64,000 nt of DNA from CAZONU01 sp965370045. Its GTDB lineage: Bacteria > Planctomycetota > SZUA-567 > JAKLDR01. Shown here piece after piece: positions 1 to 8,463 of this stretch (position 1 is its first letter; each line of letters begins with the position of its first letter). A program made the translations under genes and the position numbers. The stretch covers positions 1 to 64,000 of the forward strand of contig CBDUSI010000005.1 of NCBI GenBank assembly GCA_965370045.1, given 5' to 3'. The notes beneath the pieces were generated by a model. That model was not told the origin of the DNA. It saw only the letters and a program-made list of their open reading frames with translations, and did not search any database.

Positions 1-1723
1 TGTTGACCGGCTTGTCCTTGTACACCGGGTGGCCCAGGCAGGGGATGCGCCGGTAGTCGGTGCCGGCCTCCTTGGCCGCGCTGCGCTCGGCGGCGAAGCG
101 CTTGGCCTCGGTCTCGACAAGGGCGGTCACGTCGACCTGGGGCTTGCCCTGGTAGAAGGGCTCGACCAGTTCGGTGTTCCCGAAAATCTTGGTGAGGTAC
201 CTGACCGCCTCGGCCCCGTTGCCGCCGTGGACCGTGCCGATGCTGGCCAGCGTGGCGATCATCGCCGTGTTGGGGTTATTGCCCGCCGAGGCCGAGAGCT
301 TAGCCCCCTGGGCGCTGATGGTGCCCGGCCCGTTGGCCAGCGCGGCGATCAGGCACTTCTCGACCAGCGCCGGCGCGAAGTCGTGGCGCGGTTCCTCGCC
401 GGTCCAGGCCAGGATCAGCGCGCGCCCGAAGCTGCCCGCGTCCATCATCCCGGTCAGCGCACGGCCGTGTATCCGCGGGGTGGCCCCGTCGTTGCTCGAT
501 GCGTGGCTGGCCCCGCGCATGTTCCGGCGGGGCAGGTCGGCGCCCAGGAAGGTGCCGGAAAGGCGCTTGAGCTGCCTGTCGTAGGGAGCCGGAATCGCGC
601 CCTGATGGGCCACCAGCCTGGCCGGCAGCCGCCGGCCCAGACCGCGGAGGCTGACCATCCAGGGGTTGAGCTTGAGCGGCGCCTGGGGCTTGAAGTCCCG
701 CTCACGGCCGAGGGACCCGCGGACCAGCGCGGCCGCGCGGGCCAGGTGATGCAGCGCGGTGACGCGGACGCCCCGACGGAACTTCTTGAGCAGCTTCTTG
801 CCGCGGGGGTAGTTCTTGCTGATATCAAAAGGCTCGACGCCGAAGTAATCGTCGAAGAGCTTCATCTTGCCGGTGGCGCTGGTCGCCACACCCTCGACCA
901 CCGCGCCGGCGTGGCCCAGCGACAGGTTCCGGCCCTCGGCCAGCTGCCCGGCGACGTAGACCACCAGGGGCAGGTCTATCTTCTCGGAAGCCATGACCTC
1001 CAGGGCCTCGCGCTCGTAGAGGCCGCCGGGTTCCACGTACATGACCACTATGGCGGTGCTGGGTTCGTTGGCGGCCAGGTGCAGGAAGTGCGCCGGCGGC
1101 GTGAGGATCAGCGTGTCCTTGCCGGTGGAGCACCCGAAGCTGGTGCCCATCCCCGCGCTCAGAAGATAGCTGGCCATGGTGTTGACCATGTTGCCGCTGT
1201 TGCTGATGATGGTCACCGAACCGGGCACGAAGCTCTCCGCGGGATTGTTCCCGCCCACCGCCCCGACGCGCACGCCGTCGTGGACGTTGATGATGCCCAG
1301 GGTGTTGCCGCCGACCACGTCGATCTCCGCCTCGGAGCAGATCTGGCGGATCTTGGCGGTCACTTCGATGGACACGTGCTCGGTGATGATGAAGACCGTC
1401 TCGATGCGCCCGCGGCTGTACTCGACGACCTCCTTGACCTCGCCGTAGACCGCCTCGGGCGGGGAGTAGACCACCACCTTGTTGGGCTGCTTGCCGGGGG
1501 GCAGCTTCTCCATGAGCTCGCTGAAGGTGGCGAAGACCGGGACGGTGGAACCCTTGTCCGGGCGGACCTCCTGCCCGCCCTTGCCCAGAGCCCAGCCGCC
1601 GACGATGTTCCCGCAGTAACGCTGGCTGTTCTCGGTGACCTTGCTGGCCTCGCGTCCGGTGACGTTGCTGACCACCACGCGGTCACCGGCGGCCAGGAGG
1701 TCGGCGAGCCGCTTGGCTCTCAC
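1..1723 (-). CDS. aclA: ATP-citrate lyase-like large subunit (CoA-ligase plus citrate-synthase-like domains), 3' end cut by window
   Basis: The visible 574 residues begin with a succinyl-CoA-synthetase-alpha-like CoA-binding and ligase region (about 1-300). It contains a GHAGA motif whose His271 matches the phosphohistidine of the family. A citrate-synthase-like region follows (about 370 to the edge) with VHGGNGAEA near 500 and GHPVYK near 565, the places of the catalytic histidines. This fused order is that of ATP-citrate lyase large subunits (about 600 residues), so roughly 30-50 residues are missing. The GTG start overlaps the stop of the upstream subunit gene (GTGA), so the two are translationally coupled. 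Known reaction: ATP, citrate and CoA to acetyl-CoA and oxaloacetate. A citryl-CoA synthetase/lyase role is the alternative, but the fusion argues against a separate lyase. Confidence 0.8.
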   Translation of the reverse strand, partial: MRAKRLADLLAAGDRVVVSNVTGREASKVTENSQRYCGNIVGGWALGKGGQEVRPDKGSTVPVFATFSELMEKLPPGKQPNKVVVYSPPEAVYGEVKEVVEYSRGRIETVFIITEHVSIEVTAKIRQICSEAEIDVVGGNTLGIINVHDGVRVGAVGGNNPAESFVPGSVTIISNSGNMVNTMASYLLSAGMGTSFGCSTGKDTLILTPPAHFLHLAANEPSTAIVVMYVEPGGLYEREALEVMASEKIDLPLVVYVAGQLAEGRNLSLGHAGAVVEGVATSATGKMKLFDDYFGVEPFDISKNYPRGKKLLKKFRRGVRVTALHHLARAAALVRGSLGRERDFKPQAPLKLNPWMVSLRGLGRRLPARLVAHQGAIPAPYDRQLKRLSGTFLGADLPRRNMRGASHASSNDGATPRIHGRALTGMMDAGSFGRALILAWTGEEPRHDFAPALVEKCLIAALANGPGTISAQGAKLSASAGNNPNTAMIATLASIGTVHGGNGAEAVRYLTKIFGNTELVEPFYQGKPQVDVTALVETEAKRFAAERSAAKEAGTDYRRIPCLGHPVYKDKPVN

Positions 1724-2958
1724 TTGGCACCTCCGTTCTCGACGGTCGCGCGGGCCAGTTTGGCGGCGTACTCCGCGACGAGGGTCAGCGGGGTGTCCGG
1801 GCCGAAGATAACGTAGGGGAGCTCGAGTTGATCGAGCGTGTTGCGCATCGAGACCAGGCCCTTGACCAGGTGCGGCCCGCCGCGGCCGACCACCACGGGG
1901 ATGTCCACCGGGCCCTGCTCCTCGAAGTGGGCGGCCAGCGCGTCGCCGATGGCCTGGAAGGTCACGTCAATGAGCGTGTTGTTGGCCTTGCCGCCCAAGA
2001 TCAAGAGCAGCTTGGCCTTGGCCAGGTTGTGCTCGAAGCAGATCCTGGCGGTTCCGAACATGCGCTCGTAGGGCGGGTTCCCGCCGAAGTCCGAGAGAAA
2101 GATGGGCGAGCCGCCGGCGGTCTCCAGCGTCTCGCAGATGATGGTCGAGGCCCCCCCGCCGAAGAGAATCGGCAGGATCTTCTCCCCGCCGAGTTCCGAG
2201 ACGTGGGCCTGGCCCTGGTGGCTCGAGGCGTTCCAAGCGAACATCTCCTCCTCGAAGGGGCTGGTCGTGGCCGGGTAGTCGGGCAGCTCCAGCCCCACGT
2301 TGTGGAACTTGTGGTTGGCATCGTCGAAGACCGCCTTGAAGTCGCAGGCCACCGCGTCTCCCGCGGAGGTCAGCCGCCAGGGGTTGACCTCGCACATACG
2401 CATGCCCGTGGAGGAGAACAGGTCCCAGAGCTTGACCAGCGCCCGCGAGAACTTGCTCAGCGCGTTCTTGGGGCAACCCAGCTTCTCAAGCATGGTGCTG
2501 GCCTGGTAGGCGTCCAGGCCCTTGAAGATGTCCACGGCCAGGTGGGCCTTGTCCGACTCGGCCACCGACTCGATGTCCACCCCGCCCTTCATCGAGAGGG
2601 TCAACATGGGCGAGAGCGAGCGGGAGTCGTAGGTGATCGCCGAGTAGGCCTCAACACTGGCGGGAATCACCTGGACCGCGTAGGCCCCGCGGGGAAGCCG
2701 CCCGCCGATCTCCATGCCGCCGATCCGCTTGATGGCCCGTTGGGCCTCGACGAAGTCGGAGACCTTTTTGATCGCGCCGCTCTTGCCGCGCTTGCCGGCC
2801 ACGACGTCGGGCTTGATGATGGCCTCGCCGCCCCAGCGCTCCAGTGCCCGGCGAAGCTGCTTGGCGGGCGCGTCGCCGGAGACGTGCTCGGGCACCGGCA
2901 TCCTGTGACGTTCGGCGAGCTGTTCGAGGAAAGTGAGTTCGGTGATTTCTACTGGCAT
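1720..2958 (-). CDS. aclB: ATP-citrate lyase-like small subunit (ATP-grasp, SucC-like)
   Basis: This 412-residue protein has the succinyl-CoA-synthetase-beta-like layout. An ATP-grasp half carries KRGKSG near 60 and a CEVNPW motif near 195 (metal/nucleotide site). The C-terminal CoA-ligase-like half carries FGGGAS, a GGNPP segment near 300 and LGGKANNTLIDVTF. Those C-terminal motifs resemble the ATP-citrate lyase N-terminal half more than succinyl-CoA synthetase. The length is close to bacterial AclB (about 400). It is the first gene of a two-gene unit and its stop overlaps the aclA start. A candidate promoter with a tandem repeat lies just upstream. The sequence is divergent, so citryl-CoA synthetase activity cannot be excluded. 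Confidence 0.78.
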   Translation of the reverse strand: MPVEITELTFLEQLAERHRMPVPEHVSGDAPAKQLRRALERWGGEAIIKPDVVAGKRGKSGAIKKVSDFVEAQRAIKRIGGMEIGGRLPRGAYAVQVIPASVEAYSAITYDSRSLSPMLTLSMKGGVDIESVAESDKAHLAVDIFKGLDAYQASTMLEKLGCPKNALSKFSRALVKLWDLFSSTGMRMCEVNPWRLTSAGDAVACDFKAVFDDANHKFHNVGLELPDYPATTSPFEEEMFAWNASSHQGQAHVSELGGEKILPILFGGGASTIICETLETAGGSPIFLSDFGGNPPYERMFGTARICFEHNLAKAKLLLILGGKANNTLIDVTFQAIGDALAAHFEEQGPVDIPVVVGRGGPHLVKGLVSMRNTLDQLELPYVIFGPDTPLTLVAEYAAKLARATVENGGAK

Positions 2959-3013
2959 GGGCCTCTGGCCTCCAACCGTGGGCAGCGGCCACTCCCGGCT
3001 CGCCCCGCCCGCA

Positions 3014-3041
3014 TATATACATCGACCGGGCGGCCCTGCAA
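3014..3041 (-). promoter_or_regulatory. Candidate promoter of the acl operon
   Basis: On the minus strand a -35 TTGCAG (3036-3041) is separated by 16 bp from a -10 TATATA (3014-3019), about 55 bp before the aclB start. A 16-bp direct repeat sits directly upstream of the -35. Confidence 0.45.
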
Positions 3042-3046
3042 GCTCA

Positions 3047-3079
3047 ATTATCCTGAAATCGCCATTATCCTGAAATCGC
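3047..3079. repeat. Tandem 16-bp repeat upstream of acl promoter
   Basis: The unit ATTATCCTGAAATCGC occurs at 3047-3062 and again at 3064-3079, a 17-bp period with one base between copies. It is AT-richer than its surroundings and lies immediately upstream of the acl -35 box, the usual place of an activator site. No other copy was noticed in the window. Confidence 0.7.
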
Positions 3080-3137
3080 TCAAGAGCGGCCCATTGGGAG
3101 ATACGGGCCTCAGCGGCGCGGGGACGGCTGACGCAGA

Positions 3138-3167
3138 CCCGCCCGCGGCCGATGAGCCGCGGGCGGG
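3138..3167 (-). terminator. Perfect 12-bp GC hairpin after the TPR gene
   Basis: CCCGCCCGCGGC (3138-3149) pairs perfectly with 3156-3167 across a 6-base loop. It lies just beyond the stop of the minus-strand TPR gene. There is no T-tract, so it may be a non-canonical terminator or an mRNA 3'-end stabiliser. Confidence 0.45.
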
Positions 3168-3195
3168 GCGTTCTCTGCTGTTCTGTGGCGAGCTT

Positions 3196-6100
3196 CTAGC
3201 GCTCGATGATCCGCCGGCCGCCCCTGCGCCAGGCCATCGGCCGCGGCCACCAGCCCCGCCGACGGGGCCGGGGCACCGCGTCCTTGAGCGCCGGACGCTT
3301 GTAGCCGGGGGGCACGTTGAGCCGGGCCTTGGTGGCCTTGCCCTTCTCCTTTTGCTTCTCGTAGATGTCCCCCAGCAGGGAGTGCGCGCGGGTCTCGTAG
3401 GTCCCGCGCCAGTCAGGCATGCGCGCCATGAGCTCGGGGGCCAGGCCCTTGGTCCAGTCGCGCTCCAGGGCCTTGCGGCAGAGCTTCCCGGCGCGCTCGT
3501 ACTTCTCGGCCAGGAAGAGGGCCTCGGCCAGGTCGATGTGCCGGTAGGGCTCCTCGGGCCTCAGTTCCATGGCGCGCTCGAACAGACTGATGGCCCGGTC
3601 GAACTCCTTGCGCTCGGCGAAGAGCACCGCCACCTGCCGGCAGTTGGCCGCCTCGCGGGGGGCGACTTCCACCAGCATGGTCAGCGCGCGGAGCTCGCCC
3701 TGCTTGTCCTTGAGGTCCTTGTAGACGCCGGCCATGGCCCGGTAGACCGCCGCGTCGCGCGGGAAGCTTGCCGCCCAGGCCTTGCACTCCGCCAGCGCCT
3801 CGCGGTGGAGCCCCGCCTTGCGCAAGACCTCGATGAGCGTCCTTACGGTGGCCAGCTCCGATTTGAGAGCCTTGGCCGCGCGCAGCGCGGCGGCGGCCTC
3901 GGAGAACTTCTTGCACTTGGCCAGCGCCGCGGCGTGCGCCAGACGCAGCTTGAAGTCCTTGGGCTTGGCCTTGACCTTGGCGGCCAGCGCGACGAGCAGC
4001 TTCTCGCTCTTGCCGGCCTTGAGGTAGGCCTCGGCGACCAGCTCAACATTGGCCACGTCCAGCGCGTCGCCGCCGCGGTTGAAGACCGAAGCCACCAGCC
4101 CCTCCAGGGCCTTCTCCGGGCTGCCCTCGGCGGCGTAAGCCTTGCTCAGCTTGGATTGCAGGTAACCCAGCCCGCGGTCGGGCAGCGGCTTGCCCTTCGC
4201 GTCCACCTGCTTGCCGACCTCCCGCAGATAGATGCTGATGGCCTCCTTGTAGAAGTCCACCGCGCCGGCCGCGGCCCGGGGCGCCACCGGCTCCTCGCCG
4301 TATTTCCGCATGCAGGCGTCCCCGACGGCCTCGTATTCGTTATAGGCTGACTCATCCCCCAGACCGACGCGGAGCATGGCCAGGGCGGGCTCGACCTTTC
4401 CGGCGCGCAGCAGCGCGTCGGCCAGCGTGCGGCGCATGGCGGCGTCGTCGGAGAAGGCCTTGCTGAGCCGGCGGGCGTAGGCCAGCTCCTTGGCCGCCAG
4501 CTTGTGTGCCCGGGCGAGCTGCAGCGCCTCGCGCAGCGCGTCGAGTCCCCAGCGCCCGGAGCGCGCCGCCGCCGCGGCCTCGTAGTGTGTCAGAGCCGTC
4601 TCGGCCTTCAGACCGGCCAGGCGCTGTTTCTCCTTAACAGAAAGCAGCCGGCGGTAGAGCCGGGCCACGTCCAGGTTGGCCTTGCCGACCTCGTCCTCCC
4701 CGGCGGCCTTGATCGCCGCCTGGCAGCTCGCGGTAATCTCCTCCAGCTTGAGCCCCTTCGGGCGCTTCTCGGGCGGCAGAGCCGCCAGGTTCACCAGGCG
4801 CCCGGCCAGGGCCAGGTGATCGCGGCCCGTGGCCTGCTTCGCCTTCGCCGCCGCGCGGAAGGCCGTGGTGACCTTCCCGCGAAGTCCCAACCCCTCTTCG
4901 ATATTGGCGTTGGTCAGCGGGCCCCTGTAGAGCGCGGGGCTCTTCTCCAACTCCTTCATCTCCCCGGCGACCAGTGCGGCCAGGCGCTTCCCGCAGGCCT
5001 TGCCGAATTCGCCGCCGCCGCTGCTGGCCTCCTGGGCGGCCATTCCCAGAATGGCGCTGATCCAGGGCAGGCGAACCTGCCGGCCGACCATGGCCAGACC
5101 CTCGGGAACAGGAGCGAAGTGCCGGCGACGGCCCCAGTTCCAGGGCTTCGGCCGCAGCTGCTGACGAGCCCTGCCCTGCCCCGCGCGGGACAGACCGTCG
5201 AACATCCGCCCGGCGGCGTGGTCAACCTTGCCAGCCTCCACCAGGAGCATGGCCAGCTGGCGGTACTCGTGTACGTTGGCGCTGTAGCCCTGGGAGGCGC
5301 GCAGTTCGAGGATCGCGCCGCGAATCCGCGCGGAGTCCTCCAGGCGGCGGCGCTCCCTGGCCTTCTGGGCCAGCCGGCTCAGCCGCCACTGGTCGCGCCA
5401 GTAGCGCGAGGGGTCGCGGATGATGCGCACCAGCTCGTCGACGGCGGCCTTGCTGAGCTCCGCGTCGCCAGCGTCCCAGGCCACGCGCAGGGCCAGGCGG
5501 ACCACCTCGTCACGCATCGGCTTCTTGGCCTTGAACAGCTTCTTGAGCTCTCCCTGCAGGAACTTCCCCTGGTTGGCGCGGTGGGCCATGTCCAGAATCT
5601 GCTCCACTGTGCGCACGCCCCGGCCGCCGTGCCGCCCCTGTACCAGCGAGTCCAGGGCCAGCTCCAGGGCGTCCTTGCCCTTGCCGGACAGCGCGAAGGC
5701 CGAGACCATCTGCACCTCGTAGTCCGTGCGCCGGCCGGTTATCTCCGCCGCCTGGGCCAGCATGCGGGCCGCGCCCGCGTAGCGTTTCACGAGCATCAAC
5801 TCGCGGGCGTAGCGCTCCATGACCAGCGGGTCCTTGGGGCCGACCTCCAGGCCCTTCTTCATATAGGGATCGCCGTCCTTCTTGAGCCCCAGGAGCAGGT
5901 AGACCTTGTAGACGTTTAGCGCCGCCTGGTAGTCCTCGGAATTGCGGGCCAGGACGCGCTTCCAGCGATCAACCTCCTTGTGCAGCCGGTCGCGGCGCCG
6001 GGTGTCGGCCTGGCTCTTGGAGTTCTTCATCTTTATGGCCGCGTCGGCTTGCTGGTCCTGGTAGCGGTAGAGCCTGTTCTTGGCGCCCCAGCCGCGCACC

Positions 6101-8454
6101 TTGGCAATCAGTTTCTTGACGTCCTCCGGCCGGGCCCGCTGCCAGTAGAACTGGAGCACGAACTGGGCGACGGCCTCGCGCTCCAGGCCCTCGATCTTTT
6201 CCATGCGGGCGTCGGCGTACTTGAGGAACTCGGCGTCCTTGTCGTGCTTCTTCAGGAACGCCGGGAAACGCCCGTCGATGCTCGGCAGCGAGTAGCTGTA
6301 ACGCTTGCCCTGGCGCTTGCGCAGATCGACGGCGTGATAGCGCGCGATCACATCGACGTAGGCCATGTGCTCCTTGAGGGCCGCGGACTTGTCCTCCGCG
6401 GACTTGCGGTCCAGCAGTTCGGCGGCCTTGAGGCGCAGGAAGCCCGCGTCGCGGACCTTGCAGGCCTTGTGCATGAAGTCCACCGCGCCGGCGTAGTCGC
6501 CGCGGCGGGCGTGCAGCTCGGCCAGGTTGCCCAGCATACTGCCGAAGTAGCTGTAGTAGGGCCGGTTCTCCGCGAAGTCCCGGTAGAGGCCCAGCGCCGC
6601 CTCCTCGGCCTCGGCCAGCCCCGCGGGAGTGCGCAGCCCGAGGCCCACGCGGTTGCCGTCGAAGAGGTACCGGCCCAGGTAGTAGAGCACGTTGGGCCCG
6701 GCGCTGCTCTTGTTACGGCGCAGCCGGTCGGCCTGGCGGACCACCGCCACGGCCTCCTTGACGCGGCCCTCGCGGACCAGCCAGCGGGTCAGCGTCTGGT
6801 AGGACTGGCGGCGCGCCCAGTACTCCCCGCCCAGGTCTACCATCCGGCGGGCGATCTTGACGCGCTCCCCACCCGTGCGCGCGATGCCCATCAGGCTGTT
6901 CAGGGCCTGCTGGCGATGGCTCCTCTTGAGGCCCGCGTCGTCCGCCGCGGCCCAGAGCACCGGGCGGGCGGCCTCGCGACGACCCAGGTAGCCGGTCAGG
7001 AACAGGCCCGCACCCAGGCGGCGCACGCCCTTGGTCTCGGCCAGCTTCCCGGCGGCGTTGAGCGCGGCGTACTCCCCGCAGTACGAGCGGAAGCTGCTCA
7101 GCCAGTTGTTCACCTGCCAGGGGTCGGCCACCGCGGCGAAGCGGTTCTGCATGAACTCCAGGGCACGCTCCGGTTTGCCGGCCCGGCAGCTGAGGCTGAC
7201 CATCGAGCTCCAGTAGCGGTACTCGTTGTAGACCCGGTAGTACTTCTGGCGCTTGACCAGCGGCAGTATTCGTCCGTAGACCTCGACGGCCTGCATCAGC
7301 CTGCCGGCGGACTCCAGCGTCCCCGCCAGGTTGCGATGGGCGTTGATCTGGCTGGGATAGTCCTTGACAGTCTCGCGGTGGAGCGCGAGCAGGGCGGCTT
7401 TGTCATCCAGGATGGCCGCCAGGCGGCCCACTGCCTTGGAACGCTCGCCGTAGTTCCCGCTGCGCTTGATGAACTCACGCCAGAGCTTCTCGCGCTCCGG
7501 CGCCTTGCCCAGCCGGGTGTAGGCCCGGTGGAGCACCTCGCCGGCGCCGAAGTTGGAGTTCCACTCGTGGGCGAAGAGCCAGGGACGCAGAGTGACGACC
7601 GCCTTCTCCGGCTTCGAGTCGGCCAGCAGCACCCCGGCGAGCGCGACCGCCGCGCGCTGCTTCTCGGGCGTCCCGGCCCCGGTGTCCAGCAGCTTCTTCC
7701 AGGCGCGGGCGGCCTCGGCCAGCAGCCTGGCGGGCCTCTTCGAGGGGCTCATGGCCACCCGGCTGAGGCGCCCGGCGATATCCGCGCGGCGCTTCCAGTC
7801 GGTCTCTTTCTTGAAAAGCCCGGCCCAGAACTTGACCGCCCGGTCGGGCGCGCCGCGCGCGACCATCACCCGCGCCGCCCGGTCGGCGGCTTTCACTCGA
7901 TCCGACCAGTCGTCGAGCTTGCCTACGGCAACCAGCCAGGCGTTCTCGGCGCCGGCCAGGGTGTTCATCTGGCGATGCACGGCGGCCAGCTGGAGCGCGG
8001 AGTCGAGTACTTCCTTGCGCTCTTCCGTCCCGTCGAGCAGCTGCTTCCAGGAAGCCGCCGCCCGCTTGAGCAGATCGCAGGAGGTCAGCGCCCGGGCTTC
8101 GGCGGCGCGGAAGGCCTTGGCCTTCGGATCCATGTCCGCGGCGCGGCCGTAGGCGGCGGCGGCCTCCCTGATGCGCCGGCGGGAGAGCAGCAGCTGCCCG
8201 TAGCGCGCGTGGTAGCCGGGGACCTTCTTGTCGACCTCGATGGCCCGTTCGACGGCGCGCATGGCCGAGAAGGGCCGGCCGACCCTCTCGAAGTAGAAGG
8301 ACAGCGAGAAGAGGACGTTGGCGTCCTCCGCCTCGGTGCGCAGCTGGCGCTGGGCCTCGGCCAGGCTGATCTGGCCCGCGGACGCGGCCAAAGCAGGCGC
8401 GAGCAGCAGGGCCAGAAGCAGGAAGCTCCGGAGAATCTTGCGGGCAGCAGTCAT
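3196..8454 (-). CDS. Giant secreted TPR-repeat protein, 1752 residues
   Basis: An N-terminal signal peptide (about 1-26, cleavage near ASA) is followed almost entirely by helical TPR-like repeats. Clear ones lie near 45-110 (YGRAADMDPKAKAFRAAEAR) and near 1600-1660 (LFERAMELRPEEPYRHIDLA). No catalytic domain was recognised. TPR solenoids hold partner proteins, so a periplasmic or surface scaffold is inferred. The ribosome site AGGAG includes part of the stop codon of the upstream VHEWG gene (TAGGAG), with 9 bases between the two genes, so the pair is one transcript. The C-terminus is basic and proline/arginine-rich. The individual client cannot be named from sequence. Confidence 0.85.
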   Translation of the reverse strand: MTAARKILRSFLLLALLLAPALAASAGQISLAEAQRQLRTEAEDANVLFSLSFYFERVGRPFSAMRAVERAIEVDKKVPGYHARYGQLLLSRRRIREAAAAYGRAADMDPKAKAFRAAEARALTSCDLLKRAAASWKQLLDGTEERKEVLDSALQLAAVHRQMNTLAGAENAWLVAVGKLDDWSDRVKAADRAARVMVARGAPDRAVKFWAGLFKKETDWKRRADIAGRLSRVAMSPSKRPARLLAEAARAWKKLLDTGAGTPEKQRAAVALAGVLLADSKPEKAVVTLRPWLFAHEWNSNFGAGEVLHRAYTRLGKAPEREKLWREFIKRSGNYGERSKAVGRLAAILDDKAALLALHRETVKDYPSQINAHRNLAGTLESAGRLMQAVEVYGRILPLVKRQKYYRVYNEYRYWSSMVSLSCRAGKPERALEFMQNRFAAVADPWQVNNWLSSFRSYCGEYAALNAAGKLAETKGVRRLGAGLFLTGYLGRREAARPVLWAAADDAGLKRSHRQQALNSLMGIARTGGERVKIARRMVDLGGEYWARRQSYQTLTRWLVREGRVKEAVAVVRQADRLRRNKSSAGPNVLYYLGRYLFDGNRVGLGLRTPAGLAEAEEAALGLYRDFAENRPYYSYFGSMLGNLAELHARRGDYAGAVDFMHKACKVRDAGFLRLKAAELLDRKSAEDKSAALKEHMAYVDVIARYHAVDLRKRQGKRYSYSLPSIDGRFPAFLKKHDKDAEFLKYADARMEKIEGLEREAVAQFVLQFYWQRARPEDVKKLIAKVRGWGAKNRLYRYQDQQADAAIKMKNSKSQADTRRRDRLHKEVDRWKRVLARNSEDYQAALNVYKVYLLLGLKKDGDPYMKKGLEVGPKDPLVMERYARELMLVKRYAGAARMLAQAAEITGRRTDYEVQMVSAFALSGKGKDALELALDSLVQGRHGGRGVRTVEQILDMAHRANQGKFLQGELKKLFKAKKPMRDEVVRLALRVAWDAGDAELSKAAVDELVRIIRDPSRYWRDQWRLSRLAQKARERRRLEDSARIRGAILELRASQGYSANVHEYRQLAMLLVEAGKVDHAAGRMFDGLSRAGQGRARQQLRPKPWNWGRRRHFAPVPEGLAMVGRQVRLPWISAILGMAAQEASSGGGEFGKACGKRLAALVAGEMKELEKSPALYRGPLTNANIEEGLGLRGKVTTAFRAAAKAKQATGRDHLALAGRLVNLAALPPEKRPKGLKLEEITASCQAAIKAAGEDEVGKANLDVARLYRRLLSVKEKQRLAGLKAETALTHYEAAAAARSGRWGLDALREALQLARAHKLAAKELAYARRLSKAFSDDAAMRRTLADALLRAGKVEPALAMLRVGLGDESAYNEYEAVGDACMRKYGEEPVAPRAAAGAVDFYKEAISIYLREVGKQVDAKGKPLPDRGLGYLQSKLSKAYAAEGSPEKALEGLVASVFNRGGDALDVANVELVAEAYLKAGKSEKLLVALAAKVKAKPKDFKLRLAHAAALAKCKKFSEAAAALRAAKALKSELATVRTLIEVLRKAGLHREALAECKAWAASFPRDAAVYRAMAGVYKDLKDKQGELRALTMLVEVAPREAANCRQVAVLFAERKEFDRAISLFERAMELRPEEPYRHIDLAEALFLAEKYERAGKLCRKALERDWTKGLAPELMARMPDWRGTYETRAHSLLGDIYEKQKEKGKATKARLNVPPGYKRPALKDAVPRPRRRGWWPRPMAWRRGGRRIIER

Positions 8455-8463
8455 TTTCGTCTC

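Noticed and set aside
1828..4350. Very long open frames opposite real genes (also 5980-8559, 9789-11765 and 54986-58054 on plus)
   Set aside because: They are antisense shadows of high-GC genes: compositionally Arg/Gly/Leu/Ala-rich with no motif, while the opposite strand has recognisable domains.
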